DNA of 64,000 nt from the NCBI GenBank assembly GCA_964575345.1, contig CAZNQD010000004.1, positions 10,011 to 74,010 of the forward strand, read 5' to 3'. The notes beneath the pieces are model-generated. The model did not search any database. It was not told the origin of the DNA and saw only the letters and a program-made list of their open reading frames with translations. Positions 50,664 to 59,721 of this stretch are shown here, piece by piece (the first letter of the stretch is position 1; every line of letters begins with the position of its first letter). The position numbers and the translations under genes were made by a program. This stretch comes from UBA1402 sp964575345 (GTDB lineage: Bacteria > Bacteroidota > Bacteroidia > Bacteroidales > UBA1402).

Positions 50664-51602
50664 TTACAGCCAACGCTTCTTTTTGAAATACAACAAGATA
50701 GCTCCGGAGAACAGGACCATCATGCCCATGGAAATCCAAAAGCCTGCTGCATTGTTCAAAAATGGCATTTTTACGAAGTTCTGGCCATAAATACTTGCCA
50801 CCAGTGTGGGAGGCATGAAAATCACCGATACAATGGTAAATATCTTAATGATCTTGTTCTGATCAATGTTTACCAAACCCAAAAAGGTATCCTGCAAGTA
50901 ATCCAGACGCTCAAAACTAAACTTTGTGTGGTCTATCAGAGAATTGATATCCTTTACTATGATTGTAAGTTTGGCCGACAATTCCTGCGGCATGAGCTCA
51001 CTCTTGAGCAGATTGGAGATAGAACGTTGTTTCTCGATGATGTTCTGACGTATGGCCAGAATTTGTTCCTGTAACTGAGTTATATCCATCAGCACATCTT
51101 CGTCGGCATCCCTGACGGTATCGCTCAACACGGTAATCTTGTCAATAATATCCTCAATAAGGTCGGCATCCCTTTCCACCCTGGTTTCGAGCAAGGCAAC
51201 CATTACGTGGTAACCGCTGGGGTAGTTGCGCGGACTGGTAGTTATTTTTTTGGCAGCCTCCTGCAGCGAAGGCAATTCTTCGTCGTGTACCGTTACCAAA
51301 ATATTATCTTTAAGAATGAATGAAACTGTATCGGTTTCATAATCACTCAACAAAAAGTTTGAGTTTACTACCAGCGTGTCGGAAGTTTCTATGTAACGGG
51401 AGCTCATTTCGATTTCTTCCATTTCTTCCTCTTCCTGGATGTAAATTTTCAGGAAATTTTCCAATTGACTTTCGACTTCTTCGTCCACATTGTTTAAGTC
51501 TATCCAGAGAAACTTTTCAATGGGAGTCTGCTTGAGAAAATCGAGGCTGCGGCTTACTTTGATTCTTCCGTTTTCGTGGTAAAAAAGTTTTATTTCGGCC
51601 AT
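50664..51602 (-). CDS. corA: CorA-like divalent metal ion transporter with GQN in place of GMN
   Basis: A 312-residue CorA-family protein: an acidic N-terminal cytoplasmic domain (IQEEEEMEEIEMSSRYIE), a long stalk helix, and two C-terminal membrane helices (FTIVSVIFMPPTLVASIYG; AAGFWISMGMMVLFSGAILL). CorA channels carry Mg2+ (also Co2+ or Ni2+) as pentamers and nearly always have the selectivity motif YGMNF. Here codons at about 50783-50791 on the minus strand read YGQNF. The periplasmic MPEL loop is also altered (MPFLNNAAGFW). The protein may therefore differ in ion choice. It follows rsmA by 11 bases in one unit. Confidence 0.9.
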   Translation of the reverse strand: MAEIKLFYHENGRIKVSRSLDFLKQTPIEKFLWIDLNNVDEEVESQLENFLKIYIQEEEEMEEIEMSSRYIETSDTLVVNSNFLLSDYETDTVSFILKDNILVTVHDEELPSLQEAAKKITTSPRNYPSGYHVMVALLETRVERDADLIEDIIDKITVLSDTVRDADEDVLMDITQLQEQILAIRQNIIEKQRSISNLLKSELMPQELSAKLTIIVKDINSLIDHTKFSFERLDYLQDTFLGLVNIDQNKIIKIFTIVSVIFMPPTLVASIYGQNFVKMPFLNNAAGFWISMGMMVLFSGAILLYFKKKRWL

Positions 51603-51613
51603 ATCTCTTAATT

Positions 51614-52429
51614 TTATCCGATGCCCGCACCGGAAGGTGAATTACTGTAATAAAAATCGCTTACCAGCCCGGTCAGGTATTCAAATTGCTTGACACTGAG
51701 CTGCTCGGGCCGTTTGTCGAAAATTGCTTCAGCATAAAAAGGGGCTTCTTTTCCCAGCAAAGGTTTCAACGAATTGCGCAAGGTTTTTCTGCGCTGATTG
51801 AAAGCCGTTTTAACCACTTTTCTAAATAAATTTTCGTCACAAGCCAGGCTCTGGTTGCTGTTACGTTTCAAACGGATAACAGCCGATTGCACCTTTGGCG
51901 GAGGTTCAAAAACCTTTTCGCTTACAGTAAATAAATAGTCTATATCGTAATACGCCTGAAGAAAGACACTCAGAATACCGTAGCTTTTCCTGCCGGCCGG
52001 AGAACAAATGCGCTCGGCCACTTCTTTTTGAAACATGCCCACGCAGTACAGCACCTGATCCCTGTTTTCGAGTACCTTGAATAAAATTTGCGAAGATATG
52101 TTGTAAGGATAATTGCCAATAAGACAAAAAGCTATGCCCTGGTAAAGCCTCTTTAGGTCCGTTTTAAGGAAATCTTCAGCCAAAATACGGCCATCAGCCA
52201 ATTCGGGGAAATGCTCATAGAGATAGGCAATAGAATCCCTGTCGATTTCCACCACCTTGAGGTCATGGCCTTTTTCCAGTAAAAATTTAGTTAATACACC
52301 AGTACCCGGACCTACTTCGAGTACGGGCATGCCCTTGCAATCATCCAACGTAGCTGCGATACGAAGGGCAACAGACAGGTCCCTGAGGAAATGCTGTCCC
52401 AGTGCTTTCTTTGGTCTTACAATCGTCAT
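51614..52429 (-). CDS. rsmA: 16S rRNA (adenine1518-N6/adenine1519-N6)-dimethyltransferase
   Basis: A 271-residue KsgA/RsmA that dimethylates two adjacent adenines in helix 45 of 16S rRNA late in 30S assembly. Motifs: KKALGQHFLRD at the N-terminus, the SAM-binding LEVGPGTGVLT, the catalytic motif NYPYNIS, and FNQRRKTLRNSL in the C-terminal domain. Complete and typical. The GC-rich tail (SNSPSGAGIG) is a little longer than usual. Confidence 0.97.
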   Translation of the reverse strand: MTIVRPKKALGQHFLRDLSVALRIAATLDDCKGMPVLEVGPGTGVLTKFLLEKGHDLKVVEIDRDSIAYLYEHFPELADGRILAEDFLKTDLKRLYQGIAFCLIGNYPYNISSQILFKVLENRDQVLYCVGMFQKEVAERICSPAGRKSYGILSVFLQAYYDIDYLFTVSEKVFEPPPKVQSAVIRLKRNSNQSLACDENLFRKVVKTAFNQRRKTLRNSLKPLLGKEAPFYAEAIFDKRPEQLSVKQFEYLTGLVSDFYYSNSPSGAGIG

Positions 52430-52544
52430 CCACAGCTTTAAGGAAAAAATGAAACATAAACCGGAGCAACAGCAAACCGATCCTTTATTTTACGGTTGAT
52501 GTAATTTTGTCACCAGAGAATGAAATCAGGCAACAAAATATACG

Positions 52545-52552
52545 TATTTTTG
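52545..52552 (+). promoter_or_regulatory. Putative -7 box of the flippase-like gene
   Basis: TATTTTTG matches TAnnTTTG; leader about 36 bases to the ATG at 52595. No -33 TTTG seen. Confidence 0.4.
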
Positions 52553-52594
52553 CCGCGGTCACAAAAATAAGCATTTTTATTGAATTGTAGTACG

Positions 52595-53587
52595 ATGGAT
52601 AGAATAAAAAAGCTCCTGAAATGGATAGTCCCTTTATTACTGGGAGTTTTGCTTTTTGCCTGGATATATAAACGCATGGACTGGATCTCCATTAAAGAGA
52701 TTTTTCAACTTGGCCTGCGTTACGAATGGATGTTGGCCTTTTTGCTCATTTTTGTGAGCGGCATGGTGGCGAGGGGATTGCGCTGGCAACAATTACTGGA
52801 GCCGGTTTGCCCCCAAGCAGATACTACATCGACTACACTGGCCGTTTTTGTTGCTTATGCTGCCAACCTGATCTTTCCGAGAATCGGCGAAGTAGCCCGT
52901 TGCGGCCTGCTGAAACAATACAAACAGGTTTCTTTTACCAAAGCCCTCGGGACGGTACTGGCCGAACGCATTATCGACTTGATCTGCCTGCTGATTATGG
53001 TTATCGTAATAGTGGTATTTCAGCTGGATGTGTTCAGGCAATTTTTTACCCAATATCCCGACAAAGCCAATGGCCTGATGAGAATCTTGTTTTCCTGGCA
53101 ACTATGGGCATTGCTGTTTAGCTTGTTACTGGCTATGATCTTACTATGGAGGCGTTTACGCAAGTTGCCTGTATTTGATAAACTGAACAGGGGACTCGAA
53201 AAGATTTGGCTGGGTATGAAAAGCATTAAAGCCATCAAGCGCCCCTGGTTGTTTATTTTTTGGAGTATTTTTATTTGGCTCTCGTATTTTGCCACTTTCT
53301 ACATAGGTCAATATTTCTTTAACATTCCCTTCGGTCTGGGTATAATTGCCATGTTTACGGCACACATTATGGGCAGTCTTGGAATGGTGGCTCCTGTGCA
53401 GGGGGGGCTCGGTGCCTGGCACTTTATGGTAATATACACCATGGTGTTGTACGGAATCGATGAGACCGCTGCCGGTGCCTTTGCGCTGACCGTGCATGGC
53501 CTCAATACCGTGCTAACTTTATTCTTCGGCTTTATAGCTTATCTTTGGTTGGGGCTGGAAAACAAAAAGAGCAGAGTCGAAAAATAA
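52595..53587 (+). CDS. Flippase-like membrane protein (lysylphosphatidylglycerol synthase membrane-domain family)
   Basis: A 330-residue protein with about eight membrane helices and family motifs EVARCGLLKQY (about residue 100, the RxGE..R pattern as FPRIGEVARCG) and GSLGMVAPVQGGLGAWH in the later half. It corresponds to the membrane part of MprF (UPF0104) without the lysyl-transferase domain. Such proteins are thought to move lipids or lipid-linked sugars across the membrane. An upstream TTG reading is possible but the ATG at 52595 is preferred. No glycan or lipid genes adjoin it to suggest the substrate. Confidence 0.88.
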   Translation: MDRIKKLLKWIVPLLLGVLLFAWIYKRMDWISIKEIFQLGLRYEWMLAFLLIFVSGMVARGLRWQQLLEPVCPQADTTSTTLAVFVAYAANLIFPRIGEVARCGLLKQYKQVSFTKALGTVLAERIIDLICLLIMVIVIVVFQLDVFRQFFTQYPDKANGLMRILFSWQLWALLFSLLLAMILLWRRLRKLPVFDKLNRGLEKIWLGMKSIKAIKRPWLFIFWSIFIWLSYFATFYIGQYFFNIPFGLGIIAMFTAHIMGSLGMVAPVQGGLGAWHFMVIYTMVLYGIDETAAGAFALTVHGLNTVLTLFFGFIAYLWLGLENKKSRVEK

Positions 53588-53629
53588 TTACATGCGCGGC
53601 TGTAATTGTGCTTTCGGGAAAACGGTACT

Positions 53630-54106
53630 TTAAAACAGAGCGACTACAAACTGGTAAATCAAATAAAAAGAAACCACCAGTTTAGAAACGGTTCCCAATA
53701 AAAAACCAAAGAAGGAACCCAGGCCGGCTTTCAGAGCTGCCCCCGACTGCTTACCTGCCAATATTTCTCCTACAATAGCACCAAGGATGGGGCCAAGTAT
53801 CAGGCCTAAAGGTGGAAAGAAAAACATGCCGGCTACCACCCCGATACTACAACCCCAGATTCCCTGTTTACTGCCTCCAAAACGTTTGGCTCCCAGAATG
53901 GGGGTTAAATAATCGAATACCTGTACCAAAACGACCAGGGCTGCCCAGAAAAAAAGTTGTTTTCCACTGAATTGCACCCGGGTGGTGAGGTGTAACAATA
54001 TAATTCCCAAATAATTCAGCGGCGATGCCGGAAGTACGGGCAAAACGGCACCGGCCAGGCCGGCCAGCATACAGATACTTCCCAGTACAATAAGCAATAT
54101 ATCCAT
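53630..54106 (-). CDS. DUF456 family membrane protein
   Basis: A 158-residue hydrophobic protein with five or so membrane helices and the DUF456 pattern of Gly-rich segments: GAVLPVLPASPLNYLGIILL, then FGGSKQGIWGCSIGVVAGMF and LGLILGPILGAIVGEILAG. Function unknown. It is a single gene, convergent with the flippase-like gene and divergent from the DUF349 gene. Confidence 0.88.
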   Translation of the reverse strand: MDILLIVLGSICMLAGLAGAVLPVLPASPLNYLGIILLHLTTRVQFSGKQLFFWAALVVLVQVFDYLTPILGAKRFGGSKQGIWGCSIGVVAGMFFFPPLGLILGPILGAIVGEILAGKQSGAALKAGLGSFFGFLLGTVSKLVVSFYLIYQFVVALF

Positions 54107-54137
54107 ACTTTTTAATCTGAGGGATTTTAACGAGGCT

Positions 54138-54170
54138 CAAAAATAAAACACTTAATTTGATATTCCCAAA
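54138..54170 (-). promoter_or_regulatory. Promoter of the DUF456 gene
   Basis: Minus-strand -33 TTTG at 54167-54170 and -7 TATTTTTG at 54138-54145, 21 bases apart; leader about 25 bases. It interleaves with the plus-strand promoter of the DUF349 gene. Confidence 0.5.
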
Positions 54171-54188
54171 TAATTTACGTTTATTTGC
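54156..54188 (+). promoter_or_regulatory. Promoter of the DUF349 gene
   Basis: -33 TTTG at 54156-54159 and -7 TTTATTTGC at 54180-54188 (TT in place of TA). Transcription would start near 54196, only 4 bases before the first in-frame ATG (54200), which favours translation from 54233. Confidence 0.45.
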
Positions 54189-54232
54189 GACTGTTTTCAA
54201 TGAGTCCTTTGAAAACAATAACATTTACTACT

Positions 54233-56374
54233 ATGGACATATCCGACACCGACAAGCTGCAGGGAAGCGCAGGCTTGGAGCAGACACCTGAAAAAGTTGA
54301 CCAGAGCAAACAAGCAATTACAAACGATACTCAAGACCTGCCCGCAGAAGAAAAAACAAGCCCGGAAGAGGCTGCCCCGTTCAAATCCGGGGAAGCTGAT
54401 GCTGCTGTTCAGGAAATAAAAGCACCAAAGGCTAAAACGCCCAGAACCAAGTCAAAAACCAAGGCTGAGAATGAGCCAGAAGCCGAAATTGCGGCCAAGG
54501 CCGAAGTTGAAGCTGAAACGGTTGAAATTGAAGCCCCGGCCGGCACCGAAGCTGCAAGTGACGAAGCAAAAGCCCCGGCCTCCATCGAAGCAGAAGCCGA
54601 AACGATAAGCCCGGCCGAAACCCTCGCTGAATTTGCTTCCCATATTGACTATTCCGTCATCAAAAATTTGATAGACCAACTCAGAGAACTCATACAAACA
54701 GAGAGTATCGATATTAAGAGCAAGGTCGAAAACATCAAACAATCCTTTTACAAACAACATAAACTGGATATCGAATCTTCCAGGAAAGCCTTTATCAAAG
54801 CCGGCGGCGATCCTGCCAATTTCGACCTGAGCGAAGCCAATGCCATCGAAGCCGAATTCAAAGACCTGATGAATCAGTGGCGCGAAAAACGTATTCAATG
54901 GACAGCCGATTTTGAAAAACAAAAGAAGGATAATCTGACCAAAAAGAATCAGCTCATCGAAGTTATCAAAGCCCTCACTGACAGCTCCGATGACATTCGC
55001 AGAAAAATCCCCGAATTCCGAAAACTCCAGCAGGAATGGAAGAATATCGGACAAGTTCCCTCCGAAGAAGTAAACGAACTCTGGAAGAATTATCAATTCG
55101 AAGTTGAACGTTTTTACGACCAAATCAAGATCAACAACGAATTCCGCGATTACGATTTCAAAAAGAATCTCGAAATCAAAACCGAGCTCTGCCAGACAGC
55201 CGAACAACTCAAAGAAGACAGCGACGTGGTAAAAGCCTTCAAACGCCTGCAGAAGCTGCACGAAGATTGGCGCGAAACCGGCCCTGTCGCACAAGAAATG
55301 CGCGAAGAAATCTGGCAACGCTTCAAAGACGCCTCTACCGAAATCAACAAAAAATACCAGGCCTTTTTTGAAAGGCTCAAAGAAATAGAAAACGAAAACC
55401 TGGCTCAAAAGACTTCCATTTGCGAAAGCCTGGAAGCCATTGATTTCGGCAAACTGAAAAGCTTCCGCGACTGGGACCGCAAAACCACCGAAGTCATCGA
55501 ATGGCAGGAACGCTGGAAAACCATAGGCTTTGCCCCCAAAAAGGCCAACGCCAAGGTCTTCGAACGTTTCCGCACTGCCTGTGACCAGTTTTTCCAGACC
55601 AAAAGCAGTTTTTACAAAACCGTAAAAGAGGGGCTCAACCAAAACCTGGAAAAAAAGAGAGAACTCTGCGAAAAAGCAGAAAGCCTCAAAGACAGCACCG
55701 ACTGGAATACCACCTCGGACCAGCTGATTCAGATTCAGAAAGAGTGGAAAACCATTGGCCCTGTACCCAGAAAATATTCAGATGTATTGTGGAAACGCTT
55801 CATCTCGGCTTGCGATTATTTCTTTGAACAAAAAGAAAAAAATTCCACCAGCCAGCGCAGCGTGGAATACCAAAACCTGGCCGCCAAAAAGGAACTGATT
55901 GCCCAGGTAAAGGCCCTGGCTGAATCGGAAGAAAACACCGACAAGGAAAACGAAGAAACCTTGCGCCTGATCAGGGAATTAAACGCCAGGTGGAATGCCC
56001 TGGGTTTTGTGCCTTTCAAAGAAAAAGACAGAATCTACAAACAGTGGCACAACGCCATGGACAGCCTGATGGGCCATTTCAATATAGACAAGGCCAGCCG
56101 TCGCCTGAGCAGTTTCCAAAGCAATCTGGAAGACATCAAAGGCAAAGGGCAATCCAAGGTGCTGCACGAACGTGAACGTCTGATGCGTCAGTTCGACTCC
56201 ATCACCAACGAAATAAAGACCTGCGAAAACAATATTGGCTTTTTCAACACTGCCAAGGCTTCTTCGGGTTCTGCCCTGCTCAGGGAAATGAACCGCAATA
56301 TCGAAAAGCTCAAAGAAGAACGCGACATCATTTACAAAAAGATACAAATCATCGACGGTGAGTTGCAGGCTTAG
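54233..56374 (+). CDS. DUF349-repeat protein
   Basis: About 713 residues. The first ~140 residues are low-complexity, acidic and Ala/Glu/Lys-rich with dipeptide-like repeats (TPRTKSKTKAENEPEAEIAA). The rest is helical and made of at least five DUF349 repeats, each with a W-x-x-x-G-x-x-P core: EWKNIGQVPSEE, DWRETGPVAQEM, RWKTIGFAPKKA, EWKTIGPVPRKY and RWNALGFVPFKE. A C-terminal coiled coil ends the protein. DUF349 proteins are widespread in Bacteroidota and Actinobacteria with no established biochemical function. An ATG at 54200 would add 11 residues, but the predicted promoter argues against it. Confidence 0.92.
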   Translation: MDISDTDKLQGSAGLEQTPEKVDQSKQAITNDTQDLPAEEKTSPEEAAPFKSGEADAAVQEIKAPKAKTPRTKSKTKAENEPEAEIAAKAEVEAETVEIEAPAGTEAASDEAKAPASIEAEAETISPAETLAEFASHIDYSVIKNLIDQLRELIQTESIDIKSKVENIKQSFYKQHKLDIESSRKAFIKAGGDPANFDLSEANAIEAEFKDLMNQWREKRIQWTADFEKQKKDNLTKKNQLIEVIKALTDSSDDIRRKIPEFRKLQQEWKNIGQVPSEEVNELWKNYQFEVERFYDQIKINNEFRDYDFKKNLEIKTELCQTAEQLKEDSDVVKAFKRLQKLHEDWRETGPVAQEMREEIWQRFKDASTEINKKYQAFFERLKEIENENLAQKTSICESLEAIDFGKLKSFRDWDRKTTEVIEWQERWKTIGFAPKKANAKVFERFRTACDQFFQTKSSFYKTVKEGLNQNLEKKRELCEKAESLKDSTDWNTTSDQLIQIQKEWKTIGPVPRKYSDVLWKRFISACDYFFEQKEKNSTSQRSVEYQNLAAKKELIAQVKALAESEENTDKENEETLRLIRELNARWNALGFVPFKEKDRIYKQWHNAMDSLMGHFNIDKASRRLSSFQSNLEDIKGKGQSKVLHERERLMRQFDSITNEIKTCENNIGFFNTAKASSGSALLREMNRNIEKLKEERDIIYKKIQIIDGELQA

Positions 56375-56474
56375 GCCTGGACTCAACTTGCCAGCTTAAA
56401 CAAGACGATAGAGGCAATCAGGCTGAACATAAAGAATAAACGTCAGAAACTGAGCGGCTCCCGTAAAACGAGCC

Positions 56475-58103
56475 TTATCGATTGATTTTCAGCACCAGCG
56501 GTGCTGTCAGGTTTTTTGTGTCGGGCAATCTGATCTCCAGCCCTGCTTTGGTCGACTTGTACGAAACAGTGCCGGCACCGAGCAATTCAACGGCATCTAA
56601 ATCGTCTTTGAAATAAGGGCTTCCGTCGGCCAGGGACTTGATAAGAATGCGCTGCCCCCGGGCGGGTTTTTCCATCATTACGGCATAAAGCACGGCTCCT
56701 TTGCTGGTAAAACGAATGTCTTCCGCAGTATAGGCTCCGCCCCTGCCCTCGTTGAAACCCTGGGCATTAATCGGATTGGCCTGTTCAGCTTTGGGGCCTT
56801 CACCATAGGTGTGCCAGGGACGGGTTTCGTAGATACATTCGCTGTTCAGGTCCATCCATTCTGTAATGCCTTCAACAATCTTCAAGGCTTTGTCGTCTAT
56901 GGAACCGTCACCGCGCAGCGGAACGCTAAGCAAGAGATTTCCGTTTTTGCTTACAATGTCGACCAATAGCTGCATCACTGTTTTGGCCGATTTGTAGCCG
57001 TTGCGGTCGTAAAGCCCCCGGTCGTAATGCCAGCCACCGAGACAAGTGCAAGACTGCCAGGCCTGCTCCTGAATAGCATCAGGTGCACCCCTTTCGACAT
57101 CCCAGACCATGCAGGCTTTTTGTTCCTCGCTGAGCACTTTGCCAAACAGAACAGCCTCCAGTTTGCCCTGGTGTCGCTTCATGTCTGAATTATAGAAATG
57201 CGCGGCCACTTCCAGTCCTACGTTACTTACAGGCCACAAAGGCAAAGCCGTATCATCAAAATAGATCAAGTCCGGCTGGAACTGATTGATCATATCCACC
57301 GTACGATTATAGAAATTCAGGCAATATTCCTCCGAAGGCGGCACAGCACCCTTAGCCCAATGCCATTGATTGTGAATGCTGCTTATGTTTTCGCTTTCAT
57401 TGCTCAGGGCATGGTTTTGAGCGTACAAATCCTGAGGATCAAGACCTTGCCACCATTTCCCTTTGCCGTCTTTTTTGCTCAGTCTGCCATCGTATGGAAC
57501 ACCGGCCAGCGGACCCTCTTTGTCGGACAACTGGGCTGCTTCGTACCAGCGCCAGGCGTGGGCCGAATGAATACTCACCCCGAACGGCAGACCCTGGTTT
57601 CCGGCCGCTTTGGCCCAGCCTGCCAGGATGTCTTTTTGAGGGCCGACAGCCACCGAATTCCAGGGCTGGTATTTGCTGTTCCATAAATCCAGGTTATCGT
57701 GGTGATTGCCCAGGGCAAAGAAGTATCTGGCGCCGGCGCGTTTGTACAAAGCCAGCAGTTCCTCAGGATTCCAGTTTTCGGCCTTCCATTCATTGATCAC
57801 CTCTTTGAATCCCGCTTCAGATGGATGTCCGTAATGCTCTACATGATACTTGTATTGCCATTGATCCTGATAATACATATTTCTGGCATACCAGTCGCCG
57901 GCTTCGGGCTGGCATTGAGGCCCCCAATGCGCCCAGATGCCAAACTTGGCATCTCTGAACCATTGCGGCACTTCGTATTGGCTCAAGGATGCCCAACTGG
58001 GTTCAAACCTGCCCGTTTCCATCTTTTCTTTAACTTGCTTTGTGCAGGATAAAAGAGATAAAAAAAATGCTATAAACAGATTGATTTTTAAGAAGTGTTT
58101 CAT
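56475..58103 (-). CDS. GH29 alpha-L-fucosidase family lipoprotein
   Basis: A 542-residue exported hydrolase with a lipoprotein signal (LFIAFFLSLLSC). The GH29 (alpha/beta)8 barrel shows WFRDAKFGIWAHWGPQC, WNPEELLALYKRAGARYFF, ALGNHHDN and the nucleophile-containing strand PDLIYFDDTALP. The C-terminal beta domain follows NGNLLLSVPLRGDG. It probably removes terminal alpha-L-fucose from glycans at the cell surface or in the periplasm. Start chosen at 58103 because upstream in-frame ATGs precede a -7 box and give no signal peptide. No fucose catabolic genes adjoin it; the FucI-like isomerase is 22 kb away. Confidence 0.92.
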   Translation of the reverse strand: MKHFLKINLFIAFFLSLLSCTKQVKEKMETGRFEPSWASLSQYEVPQWFRDAKFGIWAHWGPQCQPEAGDWYARNMYYQDQWQYKYHVEHYGHPSEAGFKEVINEWKAENWNPEELLALYKRAGARYFFALGNHHDNLDLWNSKYQPWNSVAVGPQKDILAGWAKAAGNQGLPFGVSIHSAHAWRWYEAAQLSDKEGPLAGVPYDGRLSKKDGKGKWWQGLDPQDLYAQNHALSNESENISSIHNQWHWAKGAVPPSEEYCLNFYNRTVDMINQFQPDLIYFDDTALPLWPVSNVGLEVAAHFYNSDMKRHQGKLEAVLFGKVLSEEQKACMVWDVERGAPDAIQEQAWQSCTCLGGWHYDRGLYDRNGYKSAKTVMQLLVDIVSKNGNLLLSVPLRGDGSIDDKALKIVEGITEWMDLNSECIYETRPWHTYGEGPKAEQANPINAQGFNEGRGGAYTAEDIRFTSKGAVLYAVMMEKPARGQRILIKSLADGSPYFKDDLDAVELLGAGTVSYKSTKAGLEIRLPDTKNLTAPLVLKINR

Positions 58104-58145
58104 TTTGGCCGCGATTATAAAAGACGCAAAAAAACCTATTAGCCT

Positions 58146-58153
58146 CAAATTTA
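58146..58153 (-). promoter_or_regulatory. Putative -7 box of the GH29 gene
   Basis: Minus-strand TAAATTTG matches TAnnTTTG, 43 bases upstream of the ATG at 58103. It rules against the long in-frame extension. Confidence 0.4.
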
Positions 58154-58224
58154 GATAAATAATCTGACTCTTGCTTATGAATTCCATGCAAATCAGGTTG
58201 TCCTCCTTTGGTGGTGTAGGCTGA

Positions 58225-58632
58225 TTAAATAAAATTGCCAATTCTTAAATAATCACCAAATCTTTTGTCTGTTTTTGTAGTATGATCTACAAACCAGCTC
58301 ATTAGGAAATCCATTAATTCTAAGCGATCAATAAACTCTGATTCAAATACTCCAATTAGTTCGGCCAGTCTGCTTAACAATGCATCGTGTTCTTTTTTAT
58401 GGTTCTTATACTCCGGGTATTTGTGGAAAATCATGCTATTCTCCTCACTAATAAAATGGAAATCGACGTATTTGTATAATTCTTTAATCAACAGACTAAT
58501 ATGATCCTTATCACAATCATTGGCATAAGCCGCATTAATCTTTTGAATGATACCAACAAAAAACTGATGCTGAGAGTCTATTTCCGGAACTCCAATCTCG
58601 TATTCCTTTTTCCAGGTAATGATAGTGTTCAT
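58225..58632 (-). CDS. Bacteriohemerythrin
   Basis: A 135-residue hemerythrin with all di-iron ligands in place: His in IDSQHQFFVGII, His and Glu in YVDFHFISEENSM, the HxxxH of NHKKEHDALL, and His/Asp in WFVDHTTKTDKRF. It binds O2 (or NO) reversibly at a non-haem di-iron site in the cytoplasm. It starts 12 bases after the radical SAM gene and is probably the third gene of that operon, which could protect an oxygen-sensitive Fe-S enzyme or sense O2 for it. Confidence 0.95.
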   Translation of the reverse strand: MNTIITWKKEYEIGVPEIDSQHQFFVGIIQKINAAYANDCDKDHISLLIKELYKYVDFHFISEENSMIFHKYPEYKNHKKEHDALLSRLAELIGVFESEFIDRLELMDFLMSWFVDHTTKTDKRFGDYLRIGNFI

Positions 58633-58644
58633 GCTATTTAAAAA

Positions 58645-59721
58645 TTAAGATCTGAAAGATTCATTTGCCGCCTTTTCTATTTTTTCTTTGTGACAGAGTA
58701 ACACGTTGTTCTTATCACCCTGCCAATTATGAAATCCACTTCCCTGACAATCCTTATAATCCATGCAATTTTCACATTGTCCGGTCCTGGTCCATTCCCT
58801 GTTTCTAAACACCTGAAATTTATTTTGCCAAATTTCGTAAAAATTGTCCGAATAAATATTGCCCTGAGCAAAAGTTCTGTCCACATTGGGACAGGCCGAA
58901 ATGGTGCCGTCAATCAAAATCGAAGCAATATTAATTCCAGCTCTGCAAAAAAAGTAAGTATCTCTGACTAAAGCTTCGTATTTCCCAACGTAGGCTTCAC
59001 AACTAAATTTCACATCAATCTCATTGGATTTTCGGTGCCTGGCTATAAAATCCATTAATCCGGCAAATTGATGGTCGTTCAGCGACAAGTCAGGATTATG
59101 CGCAGCTCTGCCGATAGGAATAATGGTGAACAATCTCCAGGCCGGGACATTTTTAGAAATCAGGCATTCCCTGATTTGCTCCAGTTCGTTGTAATTCTTT
59201 TGATTCACACAAGTTACGACATCAAAGTTTAACCTGTTGGAAGAGGCTGCCAGTTCCATCGCATTGATCACTCTGTCAAAACTCTTGCGATTATTCCTTA
59301 ACCAGTTATGCGAGTCTTTTAGCCCGTCCAGACTGAGAGTCAATGCTCCCATTCCGGCATTGAGCAGTGAATTATGTCTTTGCCTGTCGTATAAATACCC
59401 GTTCGAAACCAGCGACCATCTAAATCCGCGTTTTCTCAATTCTCGTCCGCAAAGCTCCAGGTCGTTTCGCAAAAGAGGTTCTCCGCCGGTAAATACAACT
59501 GTAAAATGCTTAGGAATAGTGGTAATGGTATCGATGGCACGAAAAAAGTCCCCGGAGGGCATATCCCGGTGCAGGCTGTCTTTTGAGCAATCACTGCCAC
59601 AATGCAGGCAATTCAGATTGCATCTGGTGGTGCATTCCCAAAACAAATAATTCAGTTCATGAAGCCTTGTTTCCGATTCTTTGAATTTTCTAAAAGCGGC
59701 CTTTTTTAATGAATCGAACAT
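58645..59721 (-). CDS. Radical SAM/SPASM enzyme of an rSAM/lipoprotein system
   Basis: A 358-residue radical SAM enzyme. The cluster motif CNLNCLHC uses Cys 34, 38 and 41; FTGGEPLLRNDLE is the GGE SAM-binding motif and LTLSLDGLKDSHNWLRN the next strand. The C-terminal SPASM region has many Cys (CRAGINIAS, ISACPNVDRTFAQGNI, CENCMDYKDC and a final C) for auxiliary Fe-S clusters, as in peptide- and protein-modifying enzymes. It directly abuts the small lipoprotein gene upstream (TAA then ATG). The pairing matches what I recall as the Bacteroidales rSAM/lipoprotein system (TIGR04133 with TIGR04134). The lipoprotein is the likely substrate; the chemistry is unknown. Confidence 0.9.
   Translation of the reverse strand: MFDSLKKAAFRKFKESETRLHELNYLFWECTTRCNLNCLHCGSDCSKDSLHRDMPSGDFFRAIDTITTIPKHFTVVFTGGEPLLRNDLELCGRELRKRGFRWSLVSNGYLYDRQRHNSLLNAGMGALTLSLDGLKDSHNWLRNNRKSFDRVINAMELAASSNRLNFDVVTCVNQKNYNELEQIRECLISKNVPAWRLFTIIPIGRAAHNPDLSLNDHQFAGLMDFIARHRKSNEIDVKFSCEAYVGKYEALVRDTYFFCRAGINIASILIDGTISACPNVDRTFAQGNIYSDNFYEIWQNKFQVFRNREWTRTGQCENCMDYKDCQGSGFHNWQGDKNNVLLCHKEKIEKAANESFRS

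Noticed and set aside
54452..55642. A 396-codon minus-strand frame opposite the DUF349 gene
   Set aside because: Its Phe/Leu-rich translation is what the reverse strand of Glu/Lys-rich helical coding sequence yields; it has no domain, and the plus-strand protein has clear DUF349 repeats.
56455..56474. GGCTC...GAGCC hairpin after the DUF349 gene
   Set aside because: Only 5 base pairs are secure and there is no T-run in either direction.
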